Notes under the pieces: generated by a model
The model's input: only the letters and a program-made list of their open reading frames with translations
What the model was told of the DNA's origin: nothing
The model's database searches: none
Shown: positions 15,099 to 23,427 of the stretch, piece by piece
Position numbering within the stretch: the stretch's first letter is position 1
Layout: every line of letters starts with the position of its first letter
Source of the DNA: JAPKZH01 sp963715635
GTDB taxonomy: Bacteria; Acidobacteriota; Aminicenantia; Aminicenantales; UBA4085
DNA: 64,000 nt
Direction of reading: 5' to 3'
Assembly (NCBI GenBank): GCA_963715635.1
Contig: OY970261.1
Span: forward strand, 3,596,001 to 3,660,000
Made by a program: the position numbers and the translations under genes

Positions 15099-18000
15099 AT
15101 GATTTCTCGCTTTCGATTCGCTCTTTCGTTTATCGTCATCGCTCTCCTGCTGCTGGGTCCTGGCGCGATTTTCCGCGGCGGAGAGCCCATGCAGCAACTG
15201 AGAAAAGACTTCCGCACTCCGCCCGAATCGGCTCGACCCTGGGTCTATTGGTTCTGGCTCAACCAGAACATCACCCGGGAGGGCATAACCGCCGACCTGG
15301 AGGCGATGAAGCGCGCGGGCATCGGCGGCGTGCTGATCATGGAAGTGGACCAGGGCGCGCCCAAAGGGCCGGTCGCTTTCAACAGCCCCGAGTGGCGTGA
15401 GCTGTTCAAGCACGTCTGTGCGGAAGCGAACCGCCTGGGGCTCGAAGTAAATATGAACAACGACGCCGGCTGGTGCGGCAGCGGCGGCCCGTGGATTACG
15501 CCCGAGCTGTCCATGCAAAGAGTGGTCTGGACGGAAACGCAGGTCGAGGGGCCGAAACGTTTCGAGGGAGCCCTCGCCCAGCCGCCTGCCGTGGCGAATT
15601 ATTACCGGGATATCGCGGTCTGGGCTTTTCCAACACCCGCCGGCGATACCCGCATCGGAAGTTTCCGGGAGAAAGCCGCAGATATCCCCATGGACGCATC
15701 TCCCGCAGTGCCCGCAGCATGGCCTTCGGTTCCCACTGAGCAGACTATTCTCCGCAATCGCCTGATGAACCTGACGGCGCGCCTGGATAAAGGCGGACGA
15801 ATCGCATGGGACGTGCCGGAAGGCAAGTGGACGATCCTCCGCCTGGGCCACACGACGACGGGCAAAGACAACCATCCCGCACCCGAGTCGGGACGCGGGC
15901 TGGAGTGCGACAAGCTGAACAAGGAAGCCGTCCAAGCTCATTTCGAAGGGCTCATGGGCAAACTCATTGCCGACGTGGGGCCGCTGGCCGGCAAATCCCT
16001 TGTCGCTACACACATCGACAGCTGGGAAGTCGGGTCTCAAAACTGGACTCCGAAGTTCCGTGAAGAATTCCAGAGCCGGCGCGGGTACGATCCGCTTCCG
16101 TTTTTAGCCGCTATGACGGGCCGCATCGTGGACAGCCGCGAGGTCTCCGAGCGATTCCTCTGGGACTTGCGGCAGACCATCAATGAGCTGCTGCTCCAAA
16201 ACTACGCCGGCCATTTCCGGGAGTTGGCGCACAAGCATGGATTGCGGCTGAGCATCGAAGCCTACTCCAATTGTCCTACCGACGAGATGGCCTATGCGGG
16301 TCGTGCCGACGAGCCGATGGGCGAGTTCTGGTCCTGGGAAAAATACGGCGCGGCTTTCAGCTGCACCGAAATGGCATCGGCCGCGCACGTGTACGGCAAG
16401 CCCATCGTGGGCGCCGAGGCTTTCACAGCCACTGATGCCGAACGCTGGCTGGGTCATCCCGCCTTGGTCAAAGACCTCGGCGATTGGGCTTTCTGCGAAG
16501 GAATCAACCGCTTTGTCTTCCACCGCTACGCCTTGCAGCCGTGGCTGGACGTAAAGCCCGGCATGTCGATGGGTCCCTGGGGACTCCATTACGAACGGAC
16601 CCAGACCTGGTGGGAACAGTCGGCGGCATGGCATGCTTATCTGGCGCGGTGCCAATTTCTCCTCCGGCAGGGGCTTTTTGTGGCTGATGTCTGTTATCTG
16701 GGGCCGGAAGGCTCGCCCCAGACTTTGGGTGGCCAGAAAAGTTTCCTATCCGGAACGCCCGGCCGGGAAGGCTTGCCCCGGGAGCGGACAGGATACAATT
16801 TTGACACCTGCCCGCCGGAAGTCGTTTTGACGCGGATGACGGTAAAAGACGGCCGCCTGGTCCTGCCCGATGGCATGAGCTATCGTCTCCTGGTCCTGCC
16901 CATGGTCGAGACCATGACTCCTCAGCTTCTCAGCAAGGTCAAGGAACTAGTCGAGGCCGGAGCAACGGTTGCCGGTTCGCCTCCGGCGAAATCACCGAGT
17001 CTGAGCGACTATCCGCGCTGCGATGACAAAGTCCAGCGGCTGTCTGAGGACCTCTGGGGCTCGGATAAGCCTCCGGCGCAGCTGACCGAGCGGCGGTACG
17101 GCAAGGGCCGCATTTTCTGGTCGGCGGCGTTTAAAAAGAAAATAGAGCGGCCCAAAAGCGCCCGCGAGCAATTGGGTCAGGCGCAATGGATCTGGCATCC
17201 TGAAGGAAACCCGACGGAAGCCGTCCCGCCGGGAAAACGCTTCTTCCGCCGCGTCATCAACCTGGAAGCAGGGCACCCCGTGGCATTGGCCCGCCTAGCG
17301 ATGACGGCGGACAATACCTTCACGGGTTGGATTAACGGCCGCCCAATCGGATCGGGGAATGATTATAAGCGGGTGTTCGAGATGGACGTAGCCGCTTTGC
17401 TCAAGCCCGGGCAGAACCTCCTGGCCGTCGAAGCGGAGAACGGAGGAGACAGCCCCAACCCCGCCGGCCTCGTCGGCTCATTGACGGTTCAATACGGCGA
17501 CGGCCGCGTTTTGACCGTACTCACAGATAAAACCTGGGAGTCGGCCCAAGCCGTCCAAAAAAATTGGAACTCCAGCTCAGCCTCCGGCAAGGGTTGGACC
17601 GCGGCCAAAGAACTAGGCCCGCTCGGCATTCGCCCCTGGGGCGAAATCGGTCAAGCCTATACCGACACAGAGCAATTCCTCGGAGAGGGCTTTGTTGCCG
17701 TCGTATTGGAGAAGATGGGTGTGCCGCGGGACTTCAGTTACCAGACAAAAAGCTCGGCGGCAAGCCTGCGTTTCATCCACCGCTCCGTGGACGGCACAGA
17801 GGTCTATTTTGTCGCCAATAAACTCCCGCAGCCCGAGCAGGCGGTGTGCACATTCCGCGTCCGGGGCAAACGGCCGGAACTTTGGCGGCCGGACACCGGC
17901 GCGATCGAACGCCCTGCGGTTTACGACATCGCGGACGGGATGGTCCGCTTGCCAATTTCGTTCGAGCCCTCCGGCTCGGTGTTCGTTGTCTTCAGCAAAG

Positions 18001-18845
18001 AGGCAGCGCCCACGTCCGAGCGGATTATATCGGTCGTCCGTAAGGACAAAGAACTTCTTGGCACGGCCTGGAAATCCGGCCTAGTCCCAGCGGAGGCCAC
18101 CCGCGCGCCGCTCCCAGTGGAAGCCCCCGAGATTGAATTAACGTCGAGCGAAGATAAAGGTCTCGAAGCCCAAGTCTGGCAGCCGGGGACGTACGAGCTT
18201 AAGTTTGCCGATGGCACAGCTCGGCGTCTCGAGGCGGCCGCCGTGCCGCCGGCCATCCCGGTCACAGGTCCTTGGGATGTCAGTTTCGCGCCGGGGGGAG
18301 GAGCTCCGGAACGCATTGCGCTTGAGAAGCTAATCTCCTGGAGCGACCACCCGGATAAGGGCGTCAAATTCTACTCCGGAAGCGCGGCCTACACGAAGAC
18401 TCTTTCCGTTTCCACGGCGATGACCGCGAAAGAATGTCGTCTGTGGCTCGACCTGGGCAAGGTCGAGGTCATGGCCGAGGTCAAACTCAACGGCCGAAAC
18501 CTGGGCATCCTCTGGAAGCCGCCCTACCGTGTTGAAATCACCGATGCGGTCAAGCCGGGCAAGAACACGCTCGTTGTTAACGTCGTCAACCTTTGGATAA
18601 ACCGGCAGATCGGGGACGAATTTCTGCCAGAAGACAGCGACCGCAATCCTGACGGTACCCTGAAAGCTTGGCCGAAGTGGCTCCAGGAAGGCAAGCCCAG
18701 CCCTGCCGGCCGCACTACGTTCACCAGCTGGCGGCTGTGGCACAAAAACGATCGGCCGGTGGAATCGGGCCTGCTCGGACCCGTGCGCATCACTTGCTCT
18801 CTTCACCGCACACTGGACCAAAGCGGAAAAGTCATGAGCCAATAA
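15099..18845 (+). CDS. secreted glycoside hydrolase family 106-type (alpha-L-rhamnosidase)
   Basis: 1248 residues with an N-terminal signal peptide (FRFALSFIVIALLLLGPGAI). The next segment, FRTPPESARPWVYWFWLNQNI then ITREGITADLEAMKRAGIGG and MNNDAGWCGSGGPWI, is the typical start of GH106 proteins. Later parts include HIDSWEVGSQNWTP and a C-terminal beta-sandwich with LDLGKVEVMAEVKLNGRN and GILWKPPYRV, as in family members that end with a carbohydrate-binding-like fold. GH106 enzymes release terminal alpha-L-rhamnose in the periplasm or outside the cell. The length fits the family. Its job beside surface-glycan genes could be scavenging or trimming; this is inference. Confidence 0.85.
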   Translation: MISRFRFALSFIVIALLLLGPGAIFRGGEPMQQLRKDFRTPPESARPWVYWFWLNQNITREGITADLEAMKRAGIGGVLIMEVDQGAPKGPVAFNSPEWRELFKHVCAEANRLGLEVNMNNDAGWCGSGGPWITPELSMQRVVWTETQVEGPKRFEGALAQPPAVANYYRDIAVWAFPTPAGDTRIGSFREKAADIPMDASPAVPAAWPSVPTEQTILRNRLMNLTARLDKGGRIAWDVPEGKWTILRLGHTTTGKDNHPAPESGRGLECDKLNKEAVQAHFEGLMGKLIADVGPLAGKSLVATHIDSWEVGSQNWTPKFREEFQSRRGYDPLPFLAAMTGRIVDSREVSERFLWDLRQTINELLLQNYAGHFRELAHKHGLRLSIEAYSNCPTDEMAYAGRADEPMGEFWSWEKYGAAFSCTEMASAAHVYGKPIVGAEAFTATDAERWLGHPALVKDLGDWAFCEGINRFVFHRYALQPWLDVKPGMSMGPWGLHYERTQTWWEQSAAWHAYLARCQFLLRQGLFVADVCYLGPEGSPQTLGGQKSFLSGTPGREGLPRERTGYNFDTCPPEVVLTRMTVKDGRLVLPDGMSYRLLVLPMVETMTPQLLSKVKELVEAGATVAGSPPAKSPSLSDYPRCDDKVQRLSEDLWGSDKPPAQLTERRYGKGRIFWSAAFKKKIERPKSAREQLGQAQWIWHPEGNPTEAVPPGKRFFRRVINLEAGHPVALARLAMTADNTFTGWINGRPIGSGNDYKRVFEMDVAALLKPGQNLLAVEAENGGDSPNPAGLVGSLTVQYGDGRVLTVLTDKTWESAQAVQKNWNSSSASGKGWTAAKELGPLGIRPWGEIGQAYTDTEQFLGEGFVAVVLEKMGVPRDFSYQTKSSAASLRFIHRSVDGTEVYFVANKLPQPEQAVCTFRVRGKRPELWRPDTGAIERPAVYDIADGMVRLPISFEPSGSVFVVFSKEAAPTSERIISVVRKDKELLGTAWKSGLVPAEATRAPLPVEAPEIELTSSEDKGLEAQVWQPGTYELKFADGTARRLEAAAVPPAIPVTGPWDVSFAPGGGAPERIALEKLISWSDHPDKGVKFYSGSAAYTKTLSVSTAMTAKECRLWLDLGKVEVMAEVKLNGRNLGILWKPPYRVEITDAVKPGKNTLVVNVVNLWINRQIGDEFLPEDSDRNPDGTLKAWPKWLQEGKPSPAGRTTFTSWRLWHKNDRPVESGLLGPVRITCSLHRTLDQSGKVMSQ

Positions 18846-18943
18846 ACTCTAGCGGTGAAGTCGAAGGACCTGAGCAACTCCCCAAGATTAGGATTAAAAA
18901 CGACAATTATCGATACCGAATGGTTTTTATGAAGATAGATAAG

Positions 18944-19109
18944 GAGCATCCTCCCATGAATTCATGACCTGAGGCTCCTTGGAAGGATGGCAGCGAGCAA
19001 AGCGACCGGACACTCTTGGAGGAGGACCCTTTGACAGGTTCCCCCTCCAACGGGCGGCGGGAAAACCCGCCAGCCCTGCCACCCCTCCAATGAGCATCCT
19101 CCCATGAAT
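18944..19109 (+). repeat. diverged GC-rich repeat (copy C) bracketed by 18-bp direct repeats
   Basis: The 18-mer GAGCATCCTCCCATGAAT occurs at 18944-18961 and again, exactly, at 19092-19109. Between them lies a segment with GGAGGAGGACCC, CCAACGGGCGGCGGGAAAAC and CCCTGCCACCCCTCC, a diverged version of copies A and B. The direct repeats look like a target-site duplication or a recombination scar. This element makes up most of the 307-bp spacer between the GH106 gene and the ABC transporter. Confidence 0.65.
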
Positions 19110-19116
19110 GACCGGC

Positions 19117-19146
19117 TTGCCTGGGCTATCGTCCGCGTCTTATACT
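19117..19146 (+). promoter_or_regulatory. predicted promoter for the ABC-2 transporter, leaderless arrangement
   Basis: TTGCCT (19117-19122), 18-bp spacer and TATACT (19141-19146). The expected transcription start falls at or next to the A of the ATG at 19153, and no ribosome-binding site is visible, so the transcript may be leaderless. Confidence 0.5.
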
Positions 19147-19152
19147 ATTTAT

Positions 19153-20136
19153 ATGGCCACACAACCAACAATTCGCGTCCGTGACCTAAAAAAAATCTTC
19201 GTCGTCAGTCGGCGCGAAGCGGGCATCCGGGAGGCGCTGGCAAGCCTTGTCCACCGGCGCATGGAGGAGATTCCCGCCGTAGACGGGATCTCCTTCGACC
19301 TTGCTGCCGGAGAGATTGTGGGCTTCCTGGGCCCTAACGGCGCGGGCAAGACGACGACGCTCAAGATGCTGTCCGGATTGCTGTACCCAACCTCGGGGGA
19401 GCTTTCCGTACTGTCCCACGTTCCGTGGAAGAGGGAGAAATCCTTCCTGCGGCAGATCACCCTGGTCATGGGACAGCGCAATCAACTCGTCTGGGACATC
19501 CCGGCCGCCGATTCCTTCGAGCTCAACCGGGCGATCTACCGCATCCCTTCCGCCGATTATCGACAGACCCTCGAAGAGCTCACCGGGCTGCTGGAGCTCG
19601 GGCCGCTCCTGTCCAAGCCGGTGCGAAATCTCTCCCTGGGGGAAAGAATGAAGTGCGAGATCGCGGTCGCCCTCTTGCATCGCCCCAGCGTCGTTTTTCT
19701 CGACGAGCCGACGATCGGCCTCGACGTCACGATGCAGCGGCGCATCCGGTCCTTCATCACCGAATACAACCGCCGGTACGGAGCCACGGTTCTCCTGACC
19801 AGCCATTACATGGCCGATGTCGAGGCCTTGTGCAAGCGCGTTATCGTTATTCACCACGGGAAGCTTTTATTCGACGGCGAGCTGGCTGCGCTTGTTCACC
19901 GCTTCACGGCCCACAAGACCATCGCGGTCCAGCTCCGCGATTGCGATGCCGACCTGAGCGCGTACGGCGAGGTCATCTCCTGCGAAGACGGCCGCGCCAC
20001 GCTCCGGGTCCCCAAGTCCGAGACGGCCCGGGTGACGGAGCGACTCCTGGTAGACCTTCCCGTCATAGACCTGACGGTTGAGGATCCGCCGATCGAAGAG
20101 GTGATCGAGCGGGTCTTCGCCCAGGAGGCCGTGTGA
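19153..20136 (+). CDS. ABC-2 type transporter ATP-binding protein
   Basis: About 327 residues. Walker A GFLGPNGAGKTTTLKMLSG, Q-loop near MGQRNQLVWD, signature LSLGERMKCEIAVAL, Walker B SVVFLDEPTIGLD and switch His in LLTSHYMADVE are all intact. It powers export by the two permeases that follow, forming a complex of the DUF990/ABC2_membrane_6 type whose substrates are poorly known. The ATG at 19153 fits the predicted promoter; an in-frame ATG at 19108 lies inside the direct repeat. Its stop overlaps the next start (GTGA). Confidence 0.93.
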   Translation: MATQPTIRVRDLKKIFVVSRREAGIREALASLVHRRMEEIPAVDGISFDLAAGEIVGFLGPNGAGKTTTLKMLSGLLYPTSGELSVLSHVPWKREKSFLRQITLVMGQRNQLVWDIPAADSFELNRAIYRIPSADYRQTLEELTGLLELGPLLSKPVRNLSLGERMKCEIAVALLHRPSVVFLDEPTIGLDVTMQRRIRSFITEYNRRYGATVLLTSHYMADVEALCKRVIVIHHGKLLFDGELAALVHRFTAHKTIAVQLRDCDADLSAYGEVISCEDGRATLRVPKSETARVTERLLVDLPVIDLTVEDPPIEEVIERVFAQEAV

Positions 20137-20936
20137 AGGGGCTCTCCGACGTATATCTCCAGCAGCTCAAGACCAGCCTGGCCGCGATGCTCCAGTACCG
20201 GGCGTCGCTCGTCATCTGGCTCATCGGAAACATCCTCGAGCCGCTCATTTACCTCGTGGTCTGGTCAACGGTCTCACGTTCGAGCGGCGGAAGCGTCGGA
20301 GGCTTTGCCGAAAAAGATTTCGCTGCATACTATATCGCCCTGCTGCTCGTCAACCAGGTCACCTACACCTGGGTCATGTACGAGTTCGATTATCGCGTCC
20401 GCCAAGGTTCTTTCTCGTCCGCCCTCCTTCATCCCGTCCATCCCATTCACTCGGACATCGCCGACAACATCTCCTCCAAGGTCGTGAGCTTCCCTTTTGT
20501 CCTCGCCGCGGCGGCCGCCCTGTCCGCGATTTTTCATCCCGCCTTCCGGACCACGGCCGTGACGGTCGCCTTCTTTATTCCGGCCTTGGCCCTCGCTTTT
20601 CTGGTGCGCTTCCTGGTGGAATGGACGGCGGCCCTGGCCGCCTTCTGGACGACGCGAGTCAACGCCATTAACCAGATCTACTTCATCGCGGCTCTATTTC
20701 TCTCGGGGCAGATCGCCCCGCTCTCTCTCCTGCCCCCACCCCTCCGAGTCGTGGCCATGATCCTGCCCTTTCGCTGGACCATCGGCTTCCCGATCGAATT
20801 GATCCTGGGGCGGCTGACCCGCGCCCAAATCCTCACCGGACTGACGGTACAAGTTGTCTGGCTCCTGGCAGGACTGGCACTGCTGAGGATCCTCTGGCGG
20901 GCCAGCGTACGGAAATACTCGGCGGTGGGCGCATGA
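20133..20936 (+). CDS. ABC-2 family permease, subunit 1
   Basis: 267 residues, about six hydrophobic segments (for example SLVIWLIGNILEPLIYLVVW and IYFIAALFLSGQIAPLSLL). The pattern YRASLVIWLIGNILEP followed by a FDYRVRQGSFSSALLHPVHP cytoplasmic loop is that of the ABC2_membrane_6 (DUF990) family. The GTG start overlaps the ATPase stop, and its own stop overlaps the next start, so the three subunits are coupled. Substrate unknown; a lipid or glycan is possible given the neighbours. Confidence 0.88.
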   Translation: MKGLSDVYLQQLKTSLAAMLQYRASLVIWLIGNILEPLIYLVVWSTVSRSSGGSVGGFAEKDFAAYYIALLLVNQVTYTWVMYEFDYRVRQGSFSSALLHPVHPIHSDIADNISSKVVSFPFVLAAAAALSAIFHPAFRTTAVTVAFFIPALALAFLVRFLVEWTAALAAFWTTRVNAINQIYFIAALFLSGQIAPLSLLPPPLRVVAMILPFRWTIGFPIELILGRLTRAQILTGLTVQVVWLLAGLALLRILWRASVRKYSAVGA

Positions 20937-21718
20937 GATTCCTGAAGCTTTGGCTGGTTTACCTCCGCGTTGGGGTGATGGGCGAGGTCGCCTACCGGGC
21001 CAATTTCCTGTTGCACCTTTTGGAGTCGGCGCTGGAGCTGGGAACCGCGCTGGCGGGGCTGGCCATCATTTTCTCTCACACGGCGACGCTCGGCGGATGG
21101 CGGCCCGACGAGCTCGTGGCGCTGGTCGGAGTCTATTTCCTTGTCGGCGGGGTGATCGGCCTCGTCATCCAGCCCTCCATGGAACAGTTGACGGAGGCGG
21201 TCCACGAAGGGACGCTGGACTTCACTCTCACCAAGCCGGAGGACGCACAGCTTTTGGTCAGCGTCTGGAGGGTGGAAATCTGGAAGCTAACCGATGTCCT
21301 CATGGGGTTCGTCGTGCTCGTTATCTCTCTCGCCCGGCTCGGTGAGCGGGTGGGCATCCGGGAGGCAGCGGCCTTCGCAGCGGCCATCCTGGCCGGCGGG
21401 GTGATCGTCTATAGTTTCTGGATGATCCTTGCCACCTCGGCATTCTGGCTCGTCCGAGTTGAGAATATTCTGGTCATATTTCAGAGCGTCTATGAGGCCG
21501 GCCGCTGGCCTGTGAGCATCTATCCAGGCTGGCTGCGATTCGCCTTGAGATTCATTGTGCCGGTGGCATTCGCCATCACGGTGCCCGCCCAGGCGCTCGC
21601 CGGGCGGCTGACATGGCAGGCCCTTCTGGGCGCCGTGCTTTTCGCCGCAGCCCTCTTTACGACGGCGCGCGTTTTTTGGCGTATGGGGATCCGGCACTAT
21701 TCCGGCGCCTCATCCTGA
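20933..21718 (+). CDS. ABC-2 family permease, subunit 2
   Basis: 261 residues with about six membrane segments. GEVAYRANFLLHLLESALEL and VHEGTLDFTLTKPEDAQLLVS match the second permease of the same family: both subunits carry the ..GTLDxxLxKP../..GSFSSALLHP.. loop. ATGA overlap with the preceding gene. No further gene follows on this strand; the next one converges from the right. Confidence 0.88.
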   Translation: MRFLKLWLVYLRVGVMGEVAYRANFLLHLLESALELGTALAGLAIIFSHTATLGGWRPDELVALVGVYFLVGGVIGLVIQPSMEQLTEAVHEGTLDFTLTKPEDAQLLVSVWRVEIWKLTDVLMGFVVLVISLARLGERVGIREAAAFAAAILAGGVIVYSFWMILATSAFWLVRVENILVIFQSVYEAGRWPVSIYPGWLRFALRFIVPVAFAITVPAQALAGRLTWQALLGAVLFAAALFTTARVFWRMGIRHYSGASS

Positions 21719-21748
21719 GCGCGGTCGGGAGAAAAAGGGGAAATTTGA

Positions 21749-22204
21749 TCAGCCGTCCTTGCGGCGCCAATCATACGGGATTTCGCTTTTGTGAGGGTCG
21801 AGGCGTTGTTCGTCGGGGCTCGCGCGGTTATAAGCCTCGGTGGGGACGTTGACGACCACGGCCTCATCGCGGCTGACGCACGTCCAACCGTGATAGACGC
21901 CCGCCGGCACATGCACAAGCAGAGGATTGTGGATGCCCAGATAAAATTCGTTGATTTCTTTCGACGTGGGCGAATTCTTCCGTCCGTCGTAGAGCGCCAT
22001 TTTGATCATGCCCTTGAGGCAGCAAATATTGTCCGCCTGTTTTTCGTGCTTGTGCCAGGCCTTGACAACCCCCGGATAGGTCGTCGTCATGTAGACCTGG
22101 CCGAATTTCGTGAAAAATTCATCGTCGTTGCGCAGGATTTCCATCAGACGTCCCCGTTCGTCCGGAATCACCCTCAGCTTCTTGGTCTTAACGCCCTCGA
22201 TCAT
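21749..22204 (-). CDS. rfbC: dTDP-4-dehydrorhamnose 3,5-epimerase-like protein
   Basis: 151 residues, cupin fold of the RmlC family: DERGRLMEILRNDDEFF at the start, WHKHEKQADNICCLKGMIKM with the catalytic-region His, and VHVPAGVYHGW then YNRASPDEQRLDP at the end. It is shorter than usual (about 180) and has WHKHEKQ in place of the classical LHYQ segment, so it belongs to the divergent RmlC-like branch and its exact product is uncertain. It acts on the 4-keto sugar made by RfbB. It is followed upstream by rfbA in the same direction, 68 bp away. Confidence 0.82.
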   Translation of the reverse strand: MIEGVKTKKLRVIPDERGRLMEILRNDDEFFTKFGQVYMTTTYPGVVKAWHKHEKQADNICCLKGMIKMALYDGRKNSPTSKEINEFYLGIHNPLLVHVPAGVYHGWTCVSRDEAVVVNVPTEAYNRASPDEQRLDPHKSEIPYDWRRKDG

Positions 22205-22272
22205 GTTGCTCTCCTATTCAATTATGAGATCGCCACGTCGCTTCGCTCCTAGCGATGACAATTGATGATCCT

Positions 22273-23337
22273 CTATTTGATGCCGATCTCGCTTTTGTCG
22301 CCCACCATAAATCGGAACACCGAAGGCTTGGGCGGGCACTTGTAGATCCGGACCTCCCTCCCGATCAAGCTTTCGTCGATCCGGCTCCCGATATCCCGGA
22401 TCTCGCTCCCCTCCAGGACGATGCTGTGCTCGATCTCCGTTCCCACGATCGCGCAGTTTTTTCCGATCGCCGTAAAGGGCCCGATATAAGAATCCGTGAC
22501 CTCCGTCCCCTCGCCGATGATCGCCGGGCCCCTGATAATGCTGTTTTTCAGATGCACACCCTTCTCGATCACCACCTGCCCGTTGATCCGCGACGCCGCG
22601 TCAACCGTCCCCTCGCATTTTCCATTGATCCCTTCCAGGATCAGGCGGTTGGCCTCCAAGATATCCTCGATCTTCCCGGTGTCTTTCCACCATCCAGAGA
22701 CGAGGTGCGGTTGGACATTGAACCCTTTCTCCACCAGATACTGGATGGCGTCCGTGATCTCCAGCTCTCCCCGCCCTGACGGCCGGATGGCCTTCACGGC
22801 CTCGAAGATGTGGCTGTCGAAAAGATACACGCCTACCAGCGCCAGATGGCTCACGGGCTTTTTGGGCTTCTCGACGAGCTTCACCACGCGCCCGTCTCGG
22901 AGCTCGGCCACGCCGAACATCTGCGGGTTCGCCACCTCCGTCAACAAGATCATGGAGTTCGGCTTCTTTAGCTCAAACTCTCTGACCAGCGACACGATCC
23001 CGCTCTTCAATATATTGTCACCCAAGTACATGACAAACGGCTCGCCCCTCAGAAAGCCCTCCGATATCTTGACCGCGTGCGCCAACCCCAGCGGCGCTTC
23101 TTGTTCGATATAGCTGATCTTGATGCCCCAGGCCGACCCGTCTCCCACCGCCGCCATAATCTCGTCTTTCGTATCGCCGACCACGATCCCGATCTCTTTC
23201 ACGCCGGCATCCCGCAGGGCCTCGATGCCGTAAAACAAGACGGGCTTGTTGGCCACCGGCACCAACTGTTTGGCCTGGGTGAAGGTCAGCGGCCGCAGCC
23301 GCGTTCCCTTTCCTCCGCTTAGGATCAATCCTCTCAT
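22273..23337 (-). CDS. rfbA: glucose-1-phosphate thymidylyltransferase, long form
   Basis: 354 residues. GLILSGGKGTRLRPLTFTQAKQLVPVANKP is the dTTP/UTP-binding signature, MYLGDNIL carries the metal Asp, and the C-terminus has hexapeptide-like left-handed helix repeats (RINGQVVIEKGVHLKNS, GPAIIGEGTEVTDSYIGPFT). This long form with a C-terminal LbH domain is the StrD/RmlA_long type found in antibiotic and archaeal clusters, distinct from the 290-residue enteric RmlA. It makes dTDP-glucose for RfbB. Start MRGLILSGGKG is the only plausible one. Confidence 0.93.
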   Translation of the reverse strand: MRGLILSGGKGTRLRPLTFTQAKQLVPVANKPVLFYGIEALRDAGVKEIGIVVGDTKDEIMAAVGDGSAWGIKISYIEQEAPLGLAHAVKISEGFLRGEPFVMYLGDNILKSGIVSLVREFELKKPNSMILLTEVANPQMFGVAELRDGRVVKLVEKPKKPVSHLALVGVYLFDSHIFEAVKAIRPSGRGELEITDAIQYLVEKGFNVQPHLVSGWWKDTGKIEDILEANRLILEGINGKCEGTVDAASRINGQVVIEKGVHLKNSIIRGPAIIGEGTEVTDSYIGPFTAIGKNCAIVGTEIEHSIVLEGSEIRDIGSRIDESLIGREVRIYKCPPKPSVFRFMVGDKSEIGIK

Positions 23338-23427
23338 GACGAGTTCCTTTCCGATTCTGTGAATCCCGTAATCATCCCAGCGCTCTCATTTTATGAAAAA
23401 TCGCGAAGAAATCCAACCGATTTTAGC

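Noticed and set aside
15033..16040. 335-codon minus-strand frame opposite the GH106 gene
   Set aside because: Shadow of the strongly supported rhamnosidase frame.
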